Both the position numbers and the translations under genes were made by a program. Source: Bradyrhizobium sp. 4 (GTDB taxonomy: Bacteria; Pseudomonadota; Alphaproteobacteria; Rhizobiales; Xanthobacteraceae). From it: a stretch of 64,000 nucleotides of DNA. The stretch covers positions 4,092,001-4,156,000 of the forward strand of contig NZ_CP064686.1 of assembly GCF_023100905.1 (NCBI RefSeq), written 5' to 3'. Below are positions 17,265 to 25,256 of the stretch, piece after piece. Position 1 is the first letter of the stretch; each line of letters starts with the position of its first letter. The notes under the pieces were generated by a model. That model searched no databases and was not told the origin of the DNA. It saw only the letters and a list, made by a program, of their open reading frames with translations.

Positions 17265-17495
17265 ATGCCGCGCTATTTTTTCCACGTCCGGGGTGTTGAA
17301 CCGAGCACTGACCCTGAAGGCGAGGACCTGCCGGACGCTGAAGCGACCTGGCGAGAGGCCACGGTTTTTGCCGCCGACCTTCTGAAGAACATGCAGGGTC
17401 GACTTGAACCGGGCCACGAATGGCACCTGGAGGTCACCGACGAGGCCGGAACGTCGATCTTCAACATCTACATCAGCGCGCAGAACGGGCGATAG
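17265..17495 (+). CDS. DUF6894-type small protein
   Basis: A 76-residue protein with the signature start MPRYFFHVRG, then 'DPEGEDLPDAEATWREATVF' and the end 'WHLEVTDEAGTSIFNIYISA'. This 'PRYFFH......D..G..L.d...A..eA' pattern is that of the DUF6894 family, frequent in multiple copies in Bradyrhizobium and Methylobacterium and of unknown function. Confidence 0.8.
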   Translation: MPRYFFHVRGVEPSTDPEGEDLPDAEATWREATVFAADLLKNMQGRLEPGHEWHLEVTDEAGTSIFNIYISAQNGR

Positions 17496-17570
17496 CCTCA
17501 CTCTGTTGGAGGGGTTTGGCCGGAACGATCCCACGGCCGGGCGATTGCCTTTTTGAGTAGGAGTTGCGTC

Positions 17571-17927
17571 ATGCGTCATGCGCCGTCGATTGTGCCGCTG
17601 GATCGGCTCGACCGTGAGATTTACCTGGTGCTGGAAGACTTCGGCGCGCGCGCCGGCTGCTCCTGGCGCGAGACCGACGAGCAGGACACCGATGTCGAGA
17701 CCATCATCCGCGACCTACTCTCCGGGCAGTACGCCTATCCCGTCCGTATTGTCGCCTTCAACGCGATCGAGGGCCGGTCTCGCGATGCCACCAGCGAGAT
17801 CGCAGATGAGCTTGCCGAGCGTGTCACGAGCAGCGAGATCACGCCGGCCTTGCAGGCCTTCGTCCGGGCAAATGCTTCCCGACCTTTTGCTGTACAACTG
17901 GCGCTCCCTCTACGGGGAGCCGCCTGA
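17571..17927 (+). CDS. conserved hypothetical protein
   Basis: A 118-residue acidic protein beginning MRHAPSIVPLDRLDREIYLV and containing 'RAGCSWRETDEQDTDVETII', 'YAYPVRIVAFNAIEGRSRDA' and 'SEIADELAERVTS'. An AGGAG ribosome site at about 17559 supports the start. The sequence style is typical of a Bradyrhizobium small protein often near DUF6894 genes, as here. Function unknown. Confidence 0.65.
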   Translation: MRHAPSIVPLDRLDREIYLVLEDFGARAGCSWRETDEQDTDVETIIRDLLSGQYAYPVRIVAFNAIEGRSRDATSEIADELAERVTSSEITPALQAFVRANASRPFAVQLALPLRGAA

Positions 17928-18043
17928 CAGCAAATCTGCGATCACGATGTTGCGTGGGATTGATGCGATGACAGTGCGCTAAACAGGCACAGTTATCGAA
18001 GGTTCGCGCTTCCCTTTGGCTTTATTTTTTGGTACCAAAATAA

Positions 18044-18427
18044 ATGAAACCAGCGAAAAAGATTCGTGCCAAAAAACATCGCGGCCGCCCCGCGACTGGT
18101 CAGGGCGTCCAGATCGGCACGCGCTGGCCGGAATCGACTGTCGCTCAGATCGACGCATGGGCGTCGGGACAGCAAGATACTCCCGCTCGTTCTGAATCCA
18201 TCCGTCGGCTGGTCGAGATTGGCTTGGGCAAACCCGCCCCTGCCCTCACGGTTACGTCTGCCGCCAAGGCCTCGTCCGAGCGGGCTCGGGAAATGGCGGG
18301 CAGCGCAATCGACAAGCTCAAAGACAACAAAGCGAGCCCGGATGACCAGGCCAGCCGCAAGCGGCGGCTCGTCAAGGGACCCGAGGAATTCCAGAACGTT
18401 CGACGCGACCGGCCAAATCGAAAATGA
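18044..18427 (+). CDS. ribbon-helix-helix-type DNA-binding protein
   Basis: A 127-residue basic protein. The N-terminus is Lys/Arg-rich (MKPAKKIRAKKHRGRPATGQ); residues 20-62 ('VQIGTRWPESTVAQIDAWAS', 'ARSESIRRLVEIGLGK') form the strand-helix-helix of Arc/MetJ-like regulators, in which the strand inserts into the DNA major groove. The C-terminus is charged and probably disordered. It may be a regulator or an antitoxin-like protein, but no toxin gene is adjacent. Confidence 0.75.
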   Translation: MKPAKKIRAKKHRGRPATGQGVQIGTRWPESTVAQIDAWASGQQDTPARSESIRRLVEIGLGKPAPALTVTSAAKASSERAREMAGSAIDKLKDNKASPDDQASRKRRLVKGPEEFQNVRRDRPNRK

Positions 18428-18474
18428 ATTGACCGGCGCCCGCTTGGTCAATCTCGCCCGAAGGCAGAAAGCAA

Positions 18475-18666
18475 ATGATCAAACCCAAACGGTCCGCCGC
18501 GCAACAAGTGGCGGACGAAGCCGAACGAAGGACCCTCAATCCGATAGGATCGAGACAGACGATAGCCGACAGTCAAGCCACGCCGGAGTTTCAGGAAAAC
18601 CTGAAACGCCTGAAGTCCGAGCGGCTGGAGCGTGAGGCTCGACTGAATCCGAAGCGCAAGGTCTGA
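18475..18666 (+). CDS. small basic hypothetical protein
   Basis: A 63-residue highly charged protein (MIKPKRSAAQQVADEAERRT... to 'ENLKRLKSERLEREARLNPK'). An AAGGCAG ribosome-like sequence precedes the ATG. It follows the ribbon-helix-helix gene by 47 bases and may share its transcript. Function unknown. Confidence 0.5.
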   Translation: MIKPKRSAAQQVADEAERRTLNPIGSRQTIADSQATPEFQENLKRLKSERLEREARLNPKRKV

Positions 18667-18757
18667 TTTGGGCTGATCCAGCTTTCGCCTCGCCTCGCCT
18701 GGTGGGGCCGGTCAGGCGAACGAGCCGCGTCGGATGGAGGGTGCAGAAGGTCATGGA

Positions 18758-18922
18758 ATGTTGAATCGTCGGTGGATGATCTTCCTGTTGGTTTCCGTGG
18801 TGATTGTTTGCTCGATCTTCGCAGGCGCTCGATACTATCTAAGCAAATGCCATGGCATGGATGCGTGCGCGGCCGCCGAAGCCGAGAGCCACGAGCGCGA
18901 CAAGCCAACCGAGCCACAATAG
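18758..18922 (+). CDS. small single-pass membrane protein
   Basis: A 54-residue protein with one N-terminal membrane helix (MLNRRWMIFLLVSVVIVCSI, about 6-27), two Cys residues in the exposed part ('KCHGMDACAAAEA') and an acidic tail. Topology suggests a periplasmic C-terminus. Unrecognised; confidence rests on the clean helix. Confidence 0.45.
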   Translation: MLNRRWMIFLLVSVVIVCSIFAGARYYLSKCHGMDACAAAEAESHERDKPTEPQ

Positions 18923-19101
18923 TTTTCGGGTGAAAAGCCGGCCTGCAATAGCGGCTCCGGAGCCGCGGCGGGTGCAAGGTCGAAGGTGCTAATCCACCGT
19001 TTTACAACCTGGGGAAAACTCCCAGCAGGTCAGCGCGCCTGCATTTTCCGAATCGCCTGTGCGTGCTCGCTGCCTCAGTATGTTCTTCTTGTGGGGGGCG
19101 C

Positions 19102-19260
19102 GTGAGCCAGTTTTTGTCAGTGCTGCTGTTGGCGACCGCCATGACTCTGACCCTGTGCTTCGGGGTGGCGGCGTGGCGCCAATCCGCTGTGAGAGACGTC
19201 GATATCACTGCCACCATTCCCCATCAGGAAAACGGCTGGCGAGCGAGGCCGACGAACTAA
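19102..19260 (+). CDS. small single-pass membrane protein (GTG start)
   Basis: A 52-residue product from GTG (19102) with a hydrophobic helix ('FLSVLLLATAMTLTLCFGVA') and a short basic tail. A G-run at 19093-19098 could serve as ribosome site. The reading could be chance in GC-rich DNA. Confidence 0.35.
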   Translation: MSQFLSVLLLATAMTLTLCFGVAAWRQSAVRDVDITATIPHQENGWRARPTN

Positions 19261-19502
19261 AGCACCTTCCGTTGCGCTATCCACCGTAGTTCTAACAGTT
19301 CGATGAACGGTCTCTTGATCTTGCGCTTGGGCCTGTACCCATAACTGGGTACGCGTGAATGCCAGCGGCCGCTGATCGTAGCAATCAACGACCATGTCGA
19401 GCAGATCACCGGTAACGGACAAAGCTGCACGCACCGCACCACCGCTGCCGATGAAGCGCCGGCGAATTTCGCGAACGAAAGTCAGAAGACCGCGACGGCG
19501 GA

Positions 19503-19709
19503 CTACACCACGCCGCCGAAGTCGATGCCTTCCTTGGCGAGCGCCTCGGCTTCCTCGGCGGACGCTGTCGGCTTCGTCTCGAGGTAGGGACGCTCAGTCG
19601 CCGGCAGAATGGTGCGAATGTTCTGGCCGTCTGTCCGCGTGATGCGAGCAACCCAGCGCTTGGGGCCGTGCTCAACTTGCTCGATATGGTACTGCTTGTA
19701 CGTAATCAT
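19503..19709 (-). CDS. small conserved hypothetical protein
   Basis: A 68-residue protein: MITYKQYHIEQVEHGPKRWV, 'ARITRTDGQNIRTILPATER', 'PYLETKPTASAEEAEALAKE'. The pattern, with an antiparallel-strand N-terminus and a final helix, resembles small rhizobial proteins present in several copies per genome. Function unknown; probably cytosolic. Confidence 0.6.
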   Translation of the reverse strand: MITYKQYHIEQVEHGPKRWVARITRTDGQNIRTILPATERPYLETKPTASAEEAEALAKEGIDFGGVV

Positions 19710-19872
19710 GACTCACGGACGCAACTGACGCTGGCGGAAGGTTCCCTTTATATCCAACGGGACGCCTCCGGACAACGATTTCTTAGAGTGAGGTTAAGAT
19801 CGCCGGCGTGAACCCGTTCAGCGATCATTCAGCCGCTCAGTCGTAGGCATATTGCGATTGGGAGAAGATCCG

Positions 19873-20232
19873 ATGATCGGTGCAGTCGTCGCAACCTTGC
19901 TGGCTCTACAGCTCGGTGAGGTTCATCAGGTTCAATACCGTGTCCCTGTACACCCACCGCCGTGCGGCAACGGCTGGGACGTCGGCGCCCGCGACGGCAT
20001 GTGCTACCCCAACGGCTACTTGCCGCCGCAAGAACAGGCCGCTCGGCAATACTATGGTGGCGGCAGAGGCTCTGGCCACTATCCCGTTCCTTGCGGACAC
20101 GGTGCCGATATCGATACTCGCGACGGCCAGTGCTACCCGAACGGAACGGTTCCGCCGCAGTTTCAACAGGGCCGGCAAGGCTATTACGGCGATGATTATT
20201 ACGAGCGCCGTCCACGGCGCCGTTACTATTGA
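19873..20232 (+). CDS. secreted protein with duplicated Cys-containing RDGxCYPNG motif
   Basis: A 119-residue protein with an N-terminal signal-like helix (MIGAVVATLLALQLGEVHQV). Two copies of a ~23-residue unit follow: 'CGNGWDVGARDGMCYPNGYL' and 'CGHGADIDTRDGQCYPNGTV', each ending PPQ, with two Cys per unit likely forming disulphides. The C-terminus is rich in Tyr and Arg. A GGAGAAG ribosome site precedes the ATG at 19873. Repeats of this kind occur in small rhizobial exported proteins of unknown function. Confidence 0.6.
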   Translation: MIGAVVATLLALQLGEVHQVQYRVPVHPPPCGNGWDVGARDGMCYPNGYLPPQEQAARQYYGGGRGSGHYPVPCGHGADIDTRDGQCYPNGTVPPQFQQGRQGYYGDDYYERRPRRRYY

Positions 20233-20380
20233 ACGGCCCGTCGGGTAAGCCTGCGGGCCCCTAATAATCGCTTCTTCGGATCCGTGGTGACGGTGCCGGA
20301 CTGCACTGTCACCTGCATTCTTTCAATTCCAAGTCGGGCAAAAGCCCCGCTCGCGTGAGCCCGCCAAGTGAGCCCGGACA

Positions 20381-20425
20381 TGGTCCCAAATCACTTGGTC
20401 CCAGGTGACTTGGTCCTAGATGACT
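20381..20425. repeat. three tandem copies of a 15-bp unit
   Basis: The copies are TGGTCCCAAATCACT, TGGTCCCAGGTGACT and TGGTCCTAGATGACT, head to tail. They lie just past the stop of the minus-strand gene at 20441. Because 15 is a multiple of three, the plus-strand reading from an ATG at about 20380 gives the pentapeptide repeat VPNHL-VPGDL-VLDDL before stopping within ~30 codons. Confidence 0.8.
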
Positions 20426-20440
20426 TGCCTGGCCCTAGCT

Positions 20441-21103
20441 TCAGCTCTCCGGGGCCGAAACTGTAGCAGGCACGCTCAGCGGCGCTCCTCCAACTGAAAC
20501 GGGACCTACAGATTTCGACTGCCGGGCGAGCCGCTTGCGGATCGCTGCGGACAGTCCGTAGCGCGCATGCGCTCTTCGAACGGAGGACGTGACGTCCGAC
20601 ATCAAGGCATTTTGCAGTGAGTCGATCTTCGCAATCAGCGTGGACAGCTGCGAAGATACCTTCTTCACATCGACGCGTTCGTCCGTGATGCTCTGTCGCA
20701 GCGAAAGCAGCACCATGGAATCCGCCTGCAGCACAGCCGCGTTTTGCTGCAGTGCCTGGTTGCTCTCCTGCAGCGAAGCCGTGTGTTGCTGCTGGGTCGA
20801 CTGAATATCCTTCAAGGCAGCGACAACCGGATCCGGCTTTGCCACTGAAGCCTCTTGCCGCGGTAGCAGATCAGCCAGGCTGCTCAGGTTCAGCGATGGC
20901 AGGCCCGACGGCCATGTGTAGATCGCCGCCGCGCCGTTGATGGCCAGGGCACACACCGACAGCGCCATGACCGACGTGCGGCTCGACCGCTTGATCGGTT
21001 CTGGAGCATCCAAGCTTGCGGGTTCGTCGGCCGCGATGGCCGCAGCCAGTGCTGCAGGGTCGAGCTGTTCGACAAGGCCTTGCGTTTCGAAAGTCGTGGT
21101 CAT
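20441..21103 (-). CDS. single-pass membrane protein with coiled coil
   Basis: A 220-residue protein: a cytosolic N-terminus with 'GLVEQLDPAALAAAIAADEP', one membrane helix (about 50-67, 'SVMALSVCALAINGAAAIYT'), then a Gln-rich coiled coil (about 100-170, 'DIQSTQQQHTASLQESNQAL', 'QSITDERVDVKKVSSQLSTL') and a basic C-terminus. I see no enzymatic motif. The ATG at 21103 starts the conserved-looking N-terminus. Proteins of this layout are common in Bradyrhizobium and unassigned. Confidence 0.65.
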   Translation of the reverse strand: MTTTFETQGLVEQLDPAALAAAIAADEPASLDAPEPIKRSSRTSVMALSVCALAINGAAAIYTWPSGLPSLNLSSLADLLPRQEASVAKPDPVVAALKDIQSTQQQHTASLQESNQALQQNAAVLQADSMVLLSLRQSITDERVDVKKVSSQLSTLIAKIDSLQNALMSDVTSSVRRAHARYGLSAAIRKRLARQSKSVGPVSVGGAPLSVPATVSAPES

Positions 21104-21591
21104 GGCATTGACCCCAAATGAGCGAGCAACAGGAAGCCGTCGCCGGAACGTCCTCGCGACGGCTCCCTTACGCAGCACCCATCTACAACTGTCTAAAATT
21201 GTGGGCTTTTCAGCTTAATTCCACGTTAGCGGCCGCGGCCTGCTGCAGACCCCGCCACCCCGGCCGACTACGGGGGGCGTGCGACAGACATGACACGCAG
21301 GCCGGCGCGAGAGCTCCTCCCGATCCCGGGAAGTCGCCGTGGTCCGAAGCTGATTTTCCGAAGTTGGCAAACTACCCCTGTTTTGCCCGACGAGTCAACG
21401 GCGTCTCCGCCGGATGCAAGACCGCCGTGTGCCAAAAAGAAAGCGTTGCGCCAGCGGGACTTAGCTACTGTGCATGGGGTTGTTTTCGCGATTTTGGCCA
21501 CCGCCTGCTCGTGCGCCGGGCCCCCTGTCCCAAAAGCCGCGAGACAACCCGCTCAAAAAGTGTAGGATTCGACAAAACAGGGAGGAACGGC
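21104..21591. other. intergenic region without recognised features
   Basis: These 488 bases separate divergent genes. Open frames exist on both strands but have no ribosome sites and no protein-like composition. I see no tRNA, repeat or strong terminator. Confidence 0.4.
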
Positions 21592-21762
21592 ATGTTTGAA
21601 ATCAGCGGTTTCGACACGGCAGGAATCGTCAGCCTCAAGCGGCTGTCACTCACCGCCGCCCTCAAGAAGGCCAAGGAGCTTATTGCTGACGGGTGCTGGG
21701 GCGTTCAGGTGATTGGTCCAGGTGGCCAGGTCTACACCTCGTTCGAGGAGCAAGCCGCGTAG
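21592..21762 (+). CDS. small conserved hypothetical protein
   Basis: A 56-residue protein: MFEISGFDTAGIVSLKRLSL, 'TAALKKAKELIADGCWGVQV', 'IGPGGQVYTSFEEQAA'. The 'A..KA.EL...G.W.V.I..P.G..Y....F' pattern recurs in small proteins of Bradyrhizobium. A GGAGG ribosome site lies at 21581-21585. Followed by a strong terminator at 21855. Confidence 0.65.
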   Translation: MFEISGFDTAGIVSLKRLSLTAALKKAKELIADGCWGVQVIGPGGQVYTSFEEQAA

Positions 21763-21854
21763 CCGCCCGCCTTCGGCATCAATCTTCGGCATCATTCGGA
21801 AAGCACCCGACCGATCGCGCGCCGCGCGCTCTGGCCGTTGCGGTGATCGACGTG

Positions 21855-21891
21855 AAAACCCCAGCGCCTGGTGGAGCGCTGGGGCGTTTTC
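21855..21891 (+). terminator. intrinsic terminator
   Basis: A perfect 9-bp stem CCCCAGCGC/GCGCTGGGG (21859-21867 and 21876-21884) with an 8-base loop, flanked by GAAAA and GTTTTC, so it can act in both directions. It is downstream of the 56-codon gene at 21592. Confidence 0.7.
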
Positions 21892-22083
21892 AAAATATCA
21901 ATTGGTGAAGCAATGAGGCCTTCGTAGCAGCGATCCCGACCATCGCTTGTGAACTGCTTCACACGTCCTTCGATCTTTCCACACCTTGCTGAGGCTCAAC
22001 TGCCGCGCGCCGTGCCGTTGCCAATCAACTCGTTTGGGAGCACGCTCTCTCCAGGCGCGCAGACGCCGCTCAGGGAGAAAGCC

Positions 22084-22326
22084 ATGAAGGACACGGGCCT
22101 GGATCATCGCCACCGCGACAAGGATGGCGCGATCAGCAAGAAGCACGGCAACACGCTGGTCGGTACGTTGCGCAAGATCTACGGCAAGGGTTTTGCCGCC
22201 GGCTATCCGGATACGACTGAACTCAGCGAGGTCTTGCACCAGCTGAACGAGACATCGCTGAGCCAGTTGCGTCGCGATCACGACACCGGGCATCTCGGCC
22301 ACAAGATCGACCACGTCCCGAAGTGA
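22084..22326 (+). CDS. small conserved hypothetical protein
   Basis: An 80-residue protein: MKDTGLDHRHRDKDGAISKK, 'HGNTLVGTLRKIYGKGFAAG', 'LSEVLHQLNETSLSQLRRDH'. Highly charged and His-rich. The N-terminal 'D..HRDK.GEI.RKHGNT....LR..YG..FA.G' pattern recurs in small rhizobial proteins. GGGAGAAAG provides the ribosome site. Function unknown. Confidence 0.65.
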   Translation: MKDTGLDHRHRDKDGAISKKHGNTLVGTLRKIYGKGFAAGYPDTTELSEVLHQLNETSLSQLRRDHDTGHLGHKIDHVPK

Positions 22327-22449
22327 CGGCCTCCCCTCGTCCCAACTTCAGGTAGTTGAAATCAACTTCGCTGCCGGGTGTCTCGGCGAATTTGCCGTTT
22401 GAGCCCTCGCCGCCCGAGCGCTAGAATGAGCCTTTTAATGGAGGCTCAT

Positions 22450-22689
22450 TTGAAACAGCTCATTGTCATCACCGCCATTGCCCTCGCCGTGACGGCTCCC
22501 GCCCGCTCGCAGGCCCTCGTCGATCCCAACAAGGTCGCTCCCGAATATCGCGAGGCGGCCGAGAAGCGGCGGGCCGAGCAGATGCGGCAGCGCGAATGCG
22601 CGCTGAAGGCGGATCTCGAGAAGGTGCTGCCCAGGGATCGCACCGTCTATCTCAACCATTGCCTGGAGACGATAGCGGCCAAGCAATAG
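22450..22689 (+). CDS. small secreted hypothetical protein (probable TTG start)
   Basis: A 79-residue product with a signal peptide (MKQLIVITAIALAVTAPARS, cleavage near SQA) and a charged, helical mature part with two Cys ('RECALKADLEKVLP', 'YLNHCLETIAA'). The TTG at 22450 sits five bases after a perfect GGAGG (22440-22444), which also overlaps the alternative ATG at 22438; the TTG gives a standard signal peptide, so I prefer it. Function unknown. Confidence 0.6.
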   Translation: MKQLIVITAIALAVTAPARSQALVDPNKVAPEYREAAEKRRAEQMRQRECALKADLEKVLPRDRTVYLNHCLETIAAKQ

Positions 22690-22795
22690 GCGGCTGTTTC
22701 AAGCGGCTTGAAGTCCCGGACGCGTTCAAGCTTTCTTCAGACATTTGGGATCACCTGACGATCCATTTCCATCAGTCATTGTCGATCGACCGCGC

Positions 22796-23086
22796 ATGAG
22801 TTTCGTCCAGATTCAGTGCACGCGCTGCAAGACCGTGTTCCGCGACCGCGCGGGACGGTTGCAGGACGGCTATTCCAGGCAATGTCCGAGCTGCGAGGTG
22901 GTGCTGTTCTTCGCGGAGGATTCACCGAACCCTCAGGTCAAGCAGGCCATGAAGCGCGCGCGCAAGGTTCGCAAGGAGCAGCGCGAAACCGAAATGGCCA
23001 GGGTGTCCGCGCCGCAACCGCGCGCCAATTTTTCGCGGGCCCACACCGGACGGATACAGCTCTCGTCGGAGGACGACGGGGACTAG
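22796..23086 (+). CDS. zinc-ribbon-type small protein
   Basis: A 96-residue protein with two Cys pairs, 'CTRCKTVFRDRAGRL' and 'QCPSCEVVLFF', spaced as a zinc ribbon in the first 45 residues, followed by a basic helix ('QAMKRARKVRKEQRE') and a disordered tail. A nucleic acid- or protein-binding role is possible. Unassigned. Confidence 0.6.
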   Translation: MSFVQIQCTRCKTVFRDRAGRLQDGYSRQCPSCEVVLFFAEDSPNPQVKQAMKRARKVRKEQRETEMARVSAPQPRANFSRAHTGRIQLSSEDDGD

Positions 23087-23087
23087 C

Positions 23088-23507
23088 TCACCCGCGCTTC
23101 CGCGGAAACAGGCGGTCGCGGATATAGCGCGAGGTCGGCGTCAGGCGGATGCCGCGCGGCTTCTGCCAGACGGCGCGATCGATCTCGTTCTTGTCGCCAA
23201 TCGCGAGCCTGCCCTTGGCGCCCTTGGCGATGAATATCGCGTCGCTCATCTTGCGGCCGGAGCGCTTGTTCCTGGCCGTCACTTCCTTCCAGAGGCTGAT
23301 CCGGCCGAGCTTCAGCTTGGGCAGCTCTTCCTTGATCTCCCGCCGCAGGCAGTCCTTGTCGGACTCGCGCGCGCGCTTGCGGCCGCCCGGGAACATCCAC
23401 AGGCCGTCCGACCGGCGCCTGACCAACAATACCTTGCCGCGCTTGGCGGCGACCAGCTTGGAAGACTTCGCCATGTCCGCCGTAATCGAGAACAGAATCG
23501 AGCCCAT
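23088..23507 (-). CDS. Nudix hydrolase
   Basis: A protein of up to 139 residues with a full Nudix box: 'GGRKRARESDKDCLRREIKE' followed by EL (G-x5-E-x7-REUxEE), preceded by 'GKVLLVRRRSDGLWMFPGG'. It would hydrolyse nucleoside diphosphates linked to another moiety; the substrate cannot be told. A start at 23474 (MAKSSKLV) is an alternative, as neither has a strong ribosome site. It converges with the zinc-ribbon gene, with only one base between the stops. Confidence 0.85.
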   Translation of the reverse strand: MGSILFSITADMAKSSKLVAAKRGKVLLVRRRSDGLWMFPGGRKRARESDKDCLRREIKEELPKLKLGRISLWKEVTARNKRSGRKMSDAIFIAKGAKGRLAIGDKNEIDRAVWQKPRGIRLTPTSRYIRDRLFPRKRG

Positions 23508-23622
23508 GGTAACTTGTCTAGTCGGATAGACAAGTTCCGTGGACCTTGATCACGCGAGGCTAAGGTCGCCAGGTCTGATCGAAGCCGGCAGGCAGGCCGA
23601 TCCGCCGTGCGAGGGGGCCGGA

Positions 23623-24726
23623 TCAGCCCTCGCCCGTCGCTGTCCCCGCCCTCGACCCCGCCTCTGCCCGGTCCTCCGTCCTGATCCAGGCCATCATCAT
23701 CTCCCAGGCCACCGACAGGATGATCGGGCCGATGAACAGGCCGACGATGCCGTGGGCAAGCGTGCCGCCGATCACGCCGACGAAGATGACGATGGTCGGC
23801 GTGGTCAGGCCGCGCCCCATCACCAGCGGCTTCAACATGGTGTCGAGGAAGCCGACGACGACGAGAAACACGGTGAGCAGCAGCGCGGTGGTGACGTCCT
23901 TGGCGGTCCAGATCCAGATGATCACCGGCAGCAGCACCAGGAAGGCACCGATCTGCACGATCGAGAGCAGCAGCACGATAAAGGCGAGCAGGCCTGCGCT
24001 CGGCACCGCGGCAAGCTTGAAGCCGATGCCGGCGAGCAATGCCTGCACGATCGCGACGCCGATCACGCCTTGCGCCACGGCACGGATGGTTGCGCCTGCG
24101 AGCCCCAGGAAATGCTCGCTCTGTTCGGGCACGATGCGAAACAGGAAGCCGCGTCCGGCCGCAACCAGCCTTGGCCCGTGCGGAAACAGGAAGCCGGCCA
24201 CGAACACCGAGACCAGGAACTGCAGCGTGCCGACGCCGGCGTCACCCGCGAGCCCAAGCAACGGTCCCGCCAGCGGCTGGAGATACGGCGCCACCTCGCG
24301 CAGCACCGCGCGGATGTTGTTGTAGGCCTGCTCCCACAAATCGAATAGCCAGGGGCCAACGAGCGGCCACGATTTGAGCTGCTCCGGCGCCGACTGAAGC
24401 GCGAGGTCGCCCGTGCCGAGCTGGTGCGCCAGCTCGCGCACGCCGTCCACTGCGCTGATGCCGAGCCAGGTCGCAGGACCGATGACGATGCCGAGCGTGA
24501 TCAGGGTCAGGATCGCCGCTGCGGTCTTGGGCCGGCCGCCCAGGATCTTCGCGACCCAGCTGAAGGCCGGGTAGAACGCGACCGCGAGCACGCCGCTCCA
24601 GGCAAGGATCGGCACGAAGGGGCGGATGATCAGGAAGGTCCAGATGATCAGCAGGCCGAGCAGGCCGACGCGGATCACGAGCTGGATGATGTCCTCGCCC
24701 GTCAGGAGCTGACGCAGACTTTTCAC
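23623..24726 (-). CDS. AI-2E family transporter (PerM-like permease)
   Basis: A protein of 367 residues with about eight membrane helices: paired N-terminal helices ('LLGLLIIWTFLIIRPFVPIL', 'AWSGVLAVAFYPAFSWVAKI'), the extended soluble stretch, then 'FLVSVFVAGFLFPHGPRLVA', 'FIVLLLSIVQIGAFLVLLPV' and a C-terminal 'GRGLTTPTIVIFVGVIGGTL' segment that ends 'GLFIGPIILSVAWEMM'. The family includes exporters of autoinducer-2 and ion antiporters; substrate here unknown. Start uncertain: GTG at 24726 or 24732, both downstream of AAGGAA; a TTG at 24810 lacks a ribosome site. Confidence 0.85.
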   Translation of the reverse strand: MKSLRQLLTGEDIIQLVIRVGLLGLLIIWTFLIIRPFVPILAWSGVLAVAFYPAFSWVAKILGGRPKTAAAILTLITLGIVIGPATWLGISAVDGVRELAHQLGTGDLALQSAPEQLKSWPLVGPWLFDLWEQAYNNIRAVLREVAPYLQPLAGPLLGLAGDAGVGTLQFLVSVFVAGFLFPHGPRLVAAGRGFLFRIVPEQSEHFLGLAGATIRAVAQGVIGVAIVQALLAGIGFKLAAVPSAGLLAFIVLLLSIVQIGAFLVLLPVIIWIWTAKDVTTALLLTVFLVVVGFLDTMLKPLVMGRGLTTPTIVIFVGVIGGTLAHGIVGLFIGPIILSVAWEMMMAWIRTEDRAEAGSRAGTATGEG

Positions 24727-24873
24727 GGGCACGGCTTTCCTTGCGGCATTGACGCGGGTTCCGCCACTTGCGCGGCCCAGCGTTATTGCCAGCCGCGCAC
24801 CCGGCGTCAAGGCGACGGGGCCGGCCCGAGCCGGTGATTAGGAACGCATCGGGCCATTCGGCATTCCGAGACG

Positions 24874-25095
24874 ATGGCACGCCGCCCCAGAGAGCCCGTC
24901 GCACACGCAGGCATTCACCGCGGCGTGCACTTTTCGCTGAAGCCAAACGTGGCACCGGGCTATTGGCGCTACGCCTATGCCGTCGGCGACAGGGCCCGCT
25001 GCGGGCGCGTGCAAGGCAGGCTGCCGTTGCTCGCCATCAGGCGCGTACAGATGCGCATCGACCGGGACATGCGGAGCAACCGGACCGGCGATTGA
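24874..25095 (+). CDS. small basic hypothetical protein
   Basis: A 73-residue basic protein ending 'RCGRVQGRLPLLAIRRVQMR' 'IDRDMRSNRTGD', a C-terminal pattern ('G.v...L.LLAvRR.Q..IDR.L') seen in small rhizobial proteins. The N-terminal part could be shorter than drawn. Function unknown. Confidence 0.5.
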   Translation: MARRPREPVAHAGIHRGVHFSLKPNVAPGYWRYAYAVGDRARCGRVQGRLPLLAIRRVQMRIDRDMRSNRTGD

Positions 25096-25256
25096 TCTTG
25101 CGACAGCGCCGCGCGCGGCGAGCGCGCCGGCAAGGCCGGCAACCGGATGCCGGCTTGGCTAACGACGATTAACCGGATTTCAGCCGACCGGTTTACGCCG
25201 TTGCAAAGGCGGGCACCTAGGTTTCCGTCGAGGTCCCCCAAACCACTTTCGGTGCA

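Noticed and set aside
19117..19434. A 105-codon minus-strand frame ('GDLLDMVVDCYDQRPLAFTR')
   Set aside because: Part of it looks protein-like, but it has no ribosome site or recognised family and overlaps another small candidate; not enough support.
20238..20262. GGCCCG/CGGGCC hairpin after the RDGxCYPNG protein gene
   Set aside because: Short stem, long loop and no T-run; cannot be called a terminator with confidence.
15009..22330. Integrated element with attachment repeats at tRNA-Lys
   Set aside because: No integrase gene and no direct repeat of the tRNA 3' end found by eye; kept only as a hypothesis.
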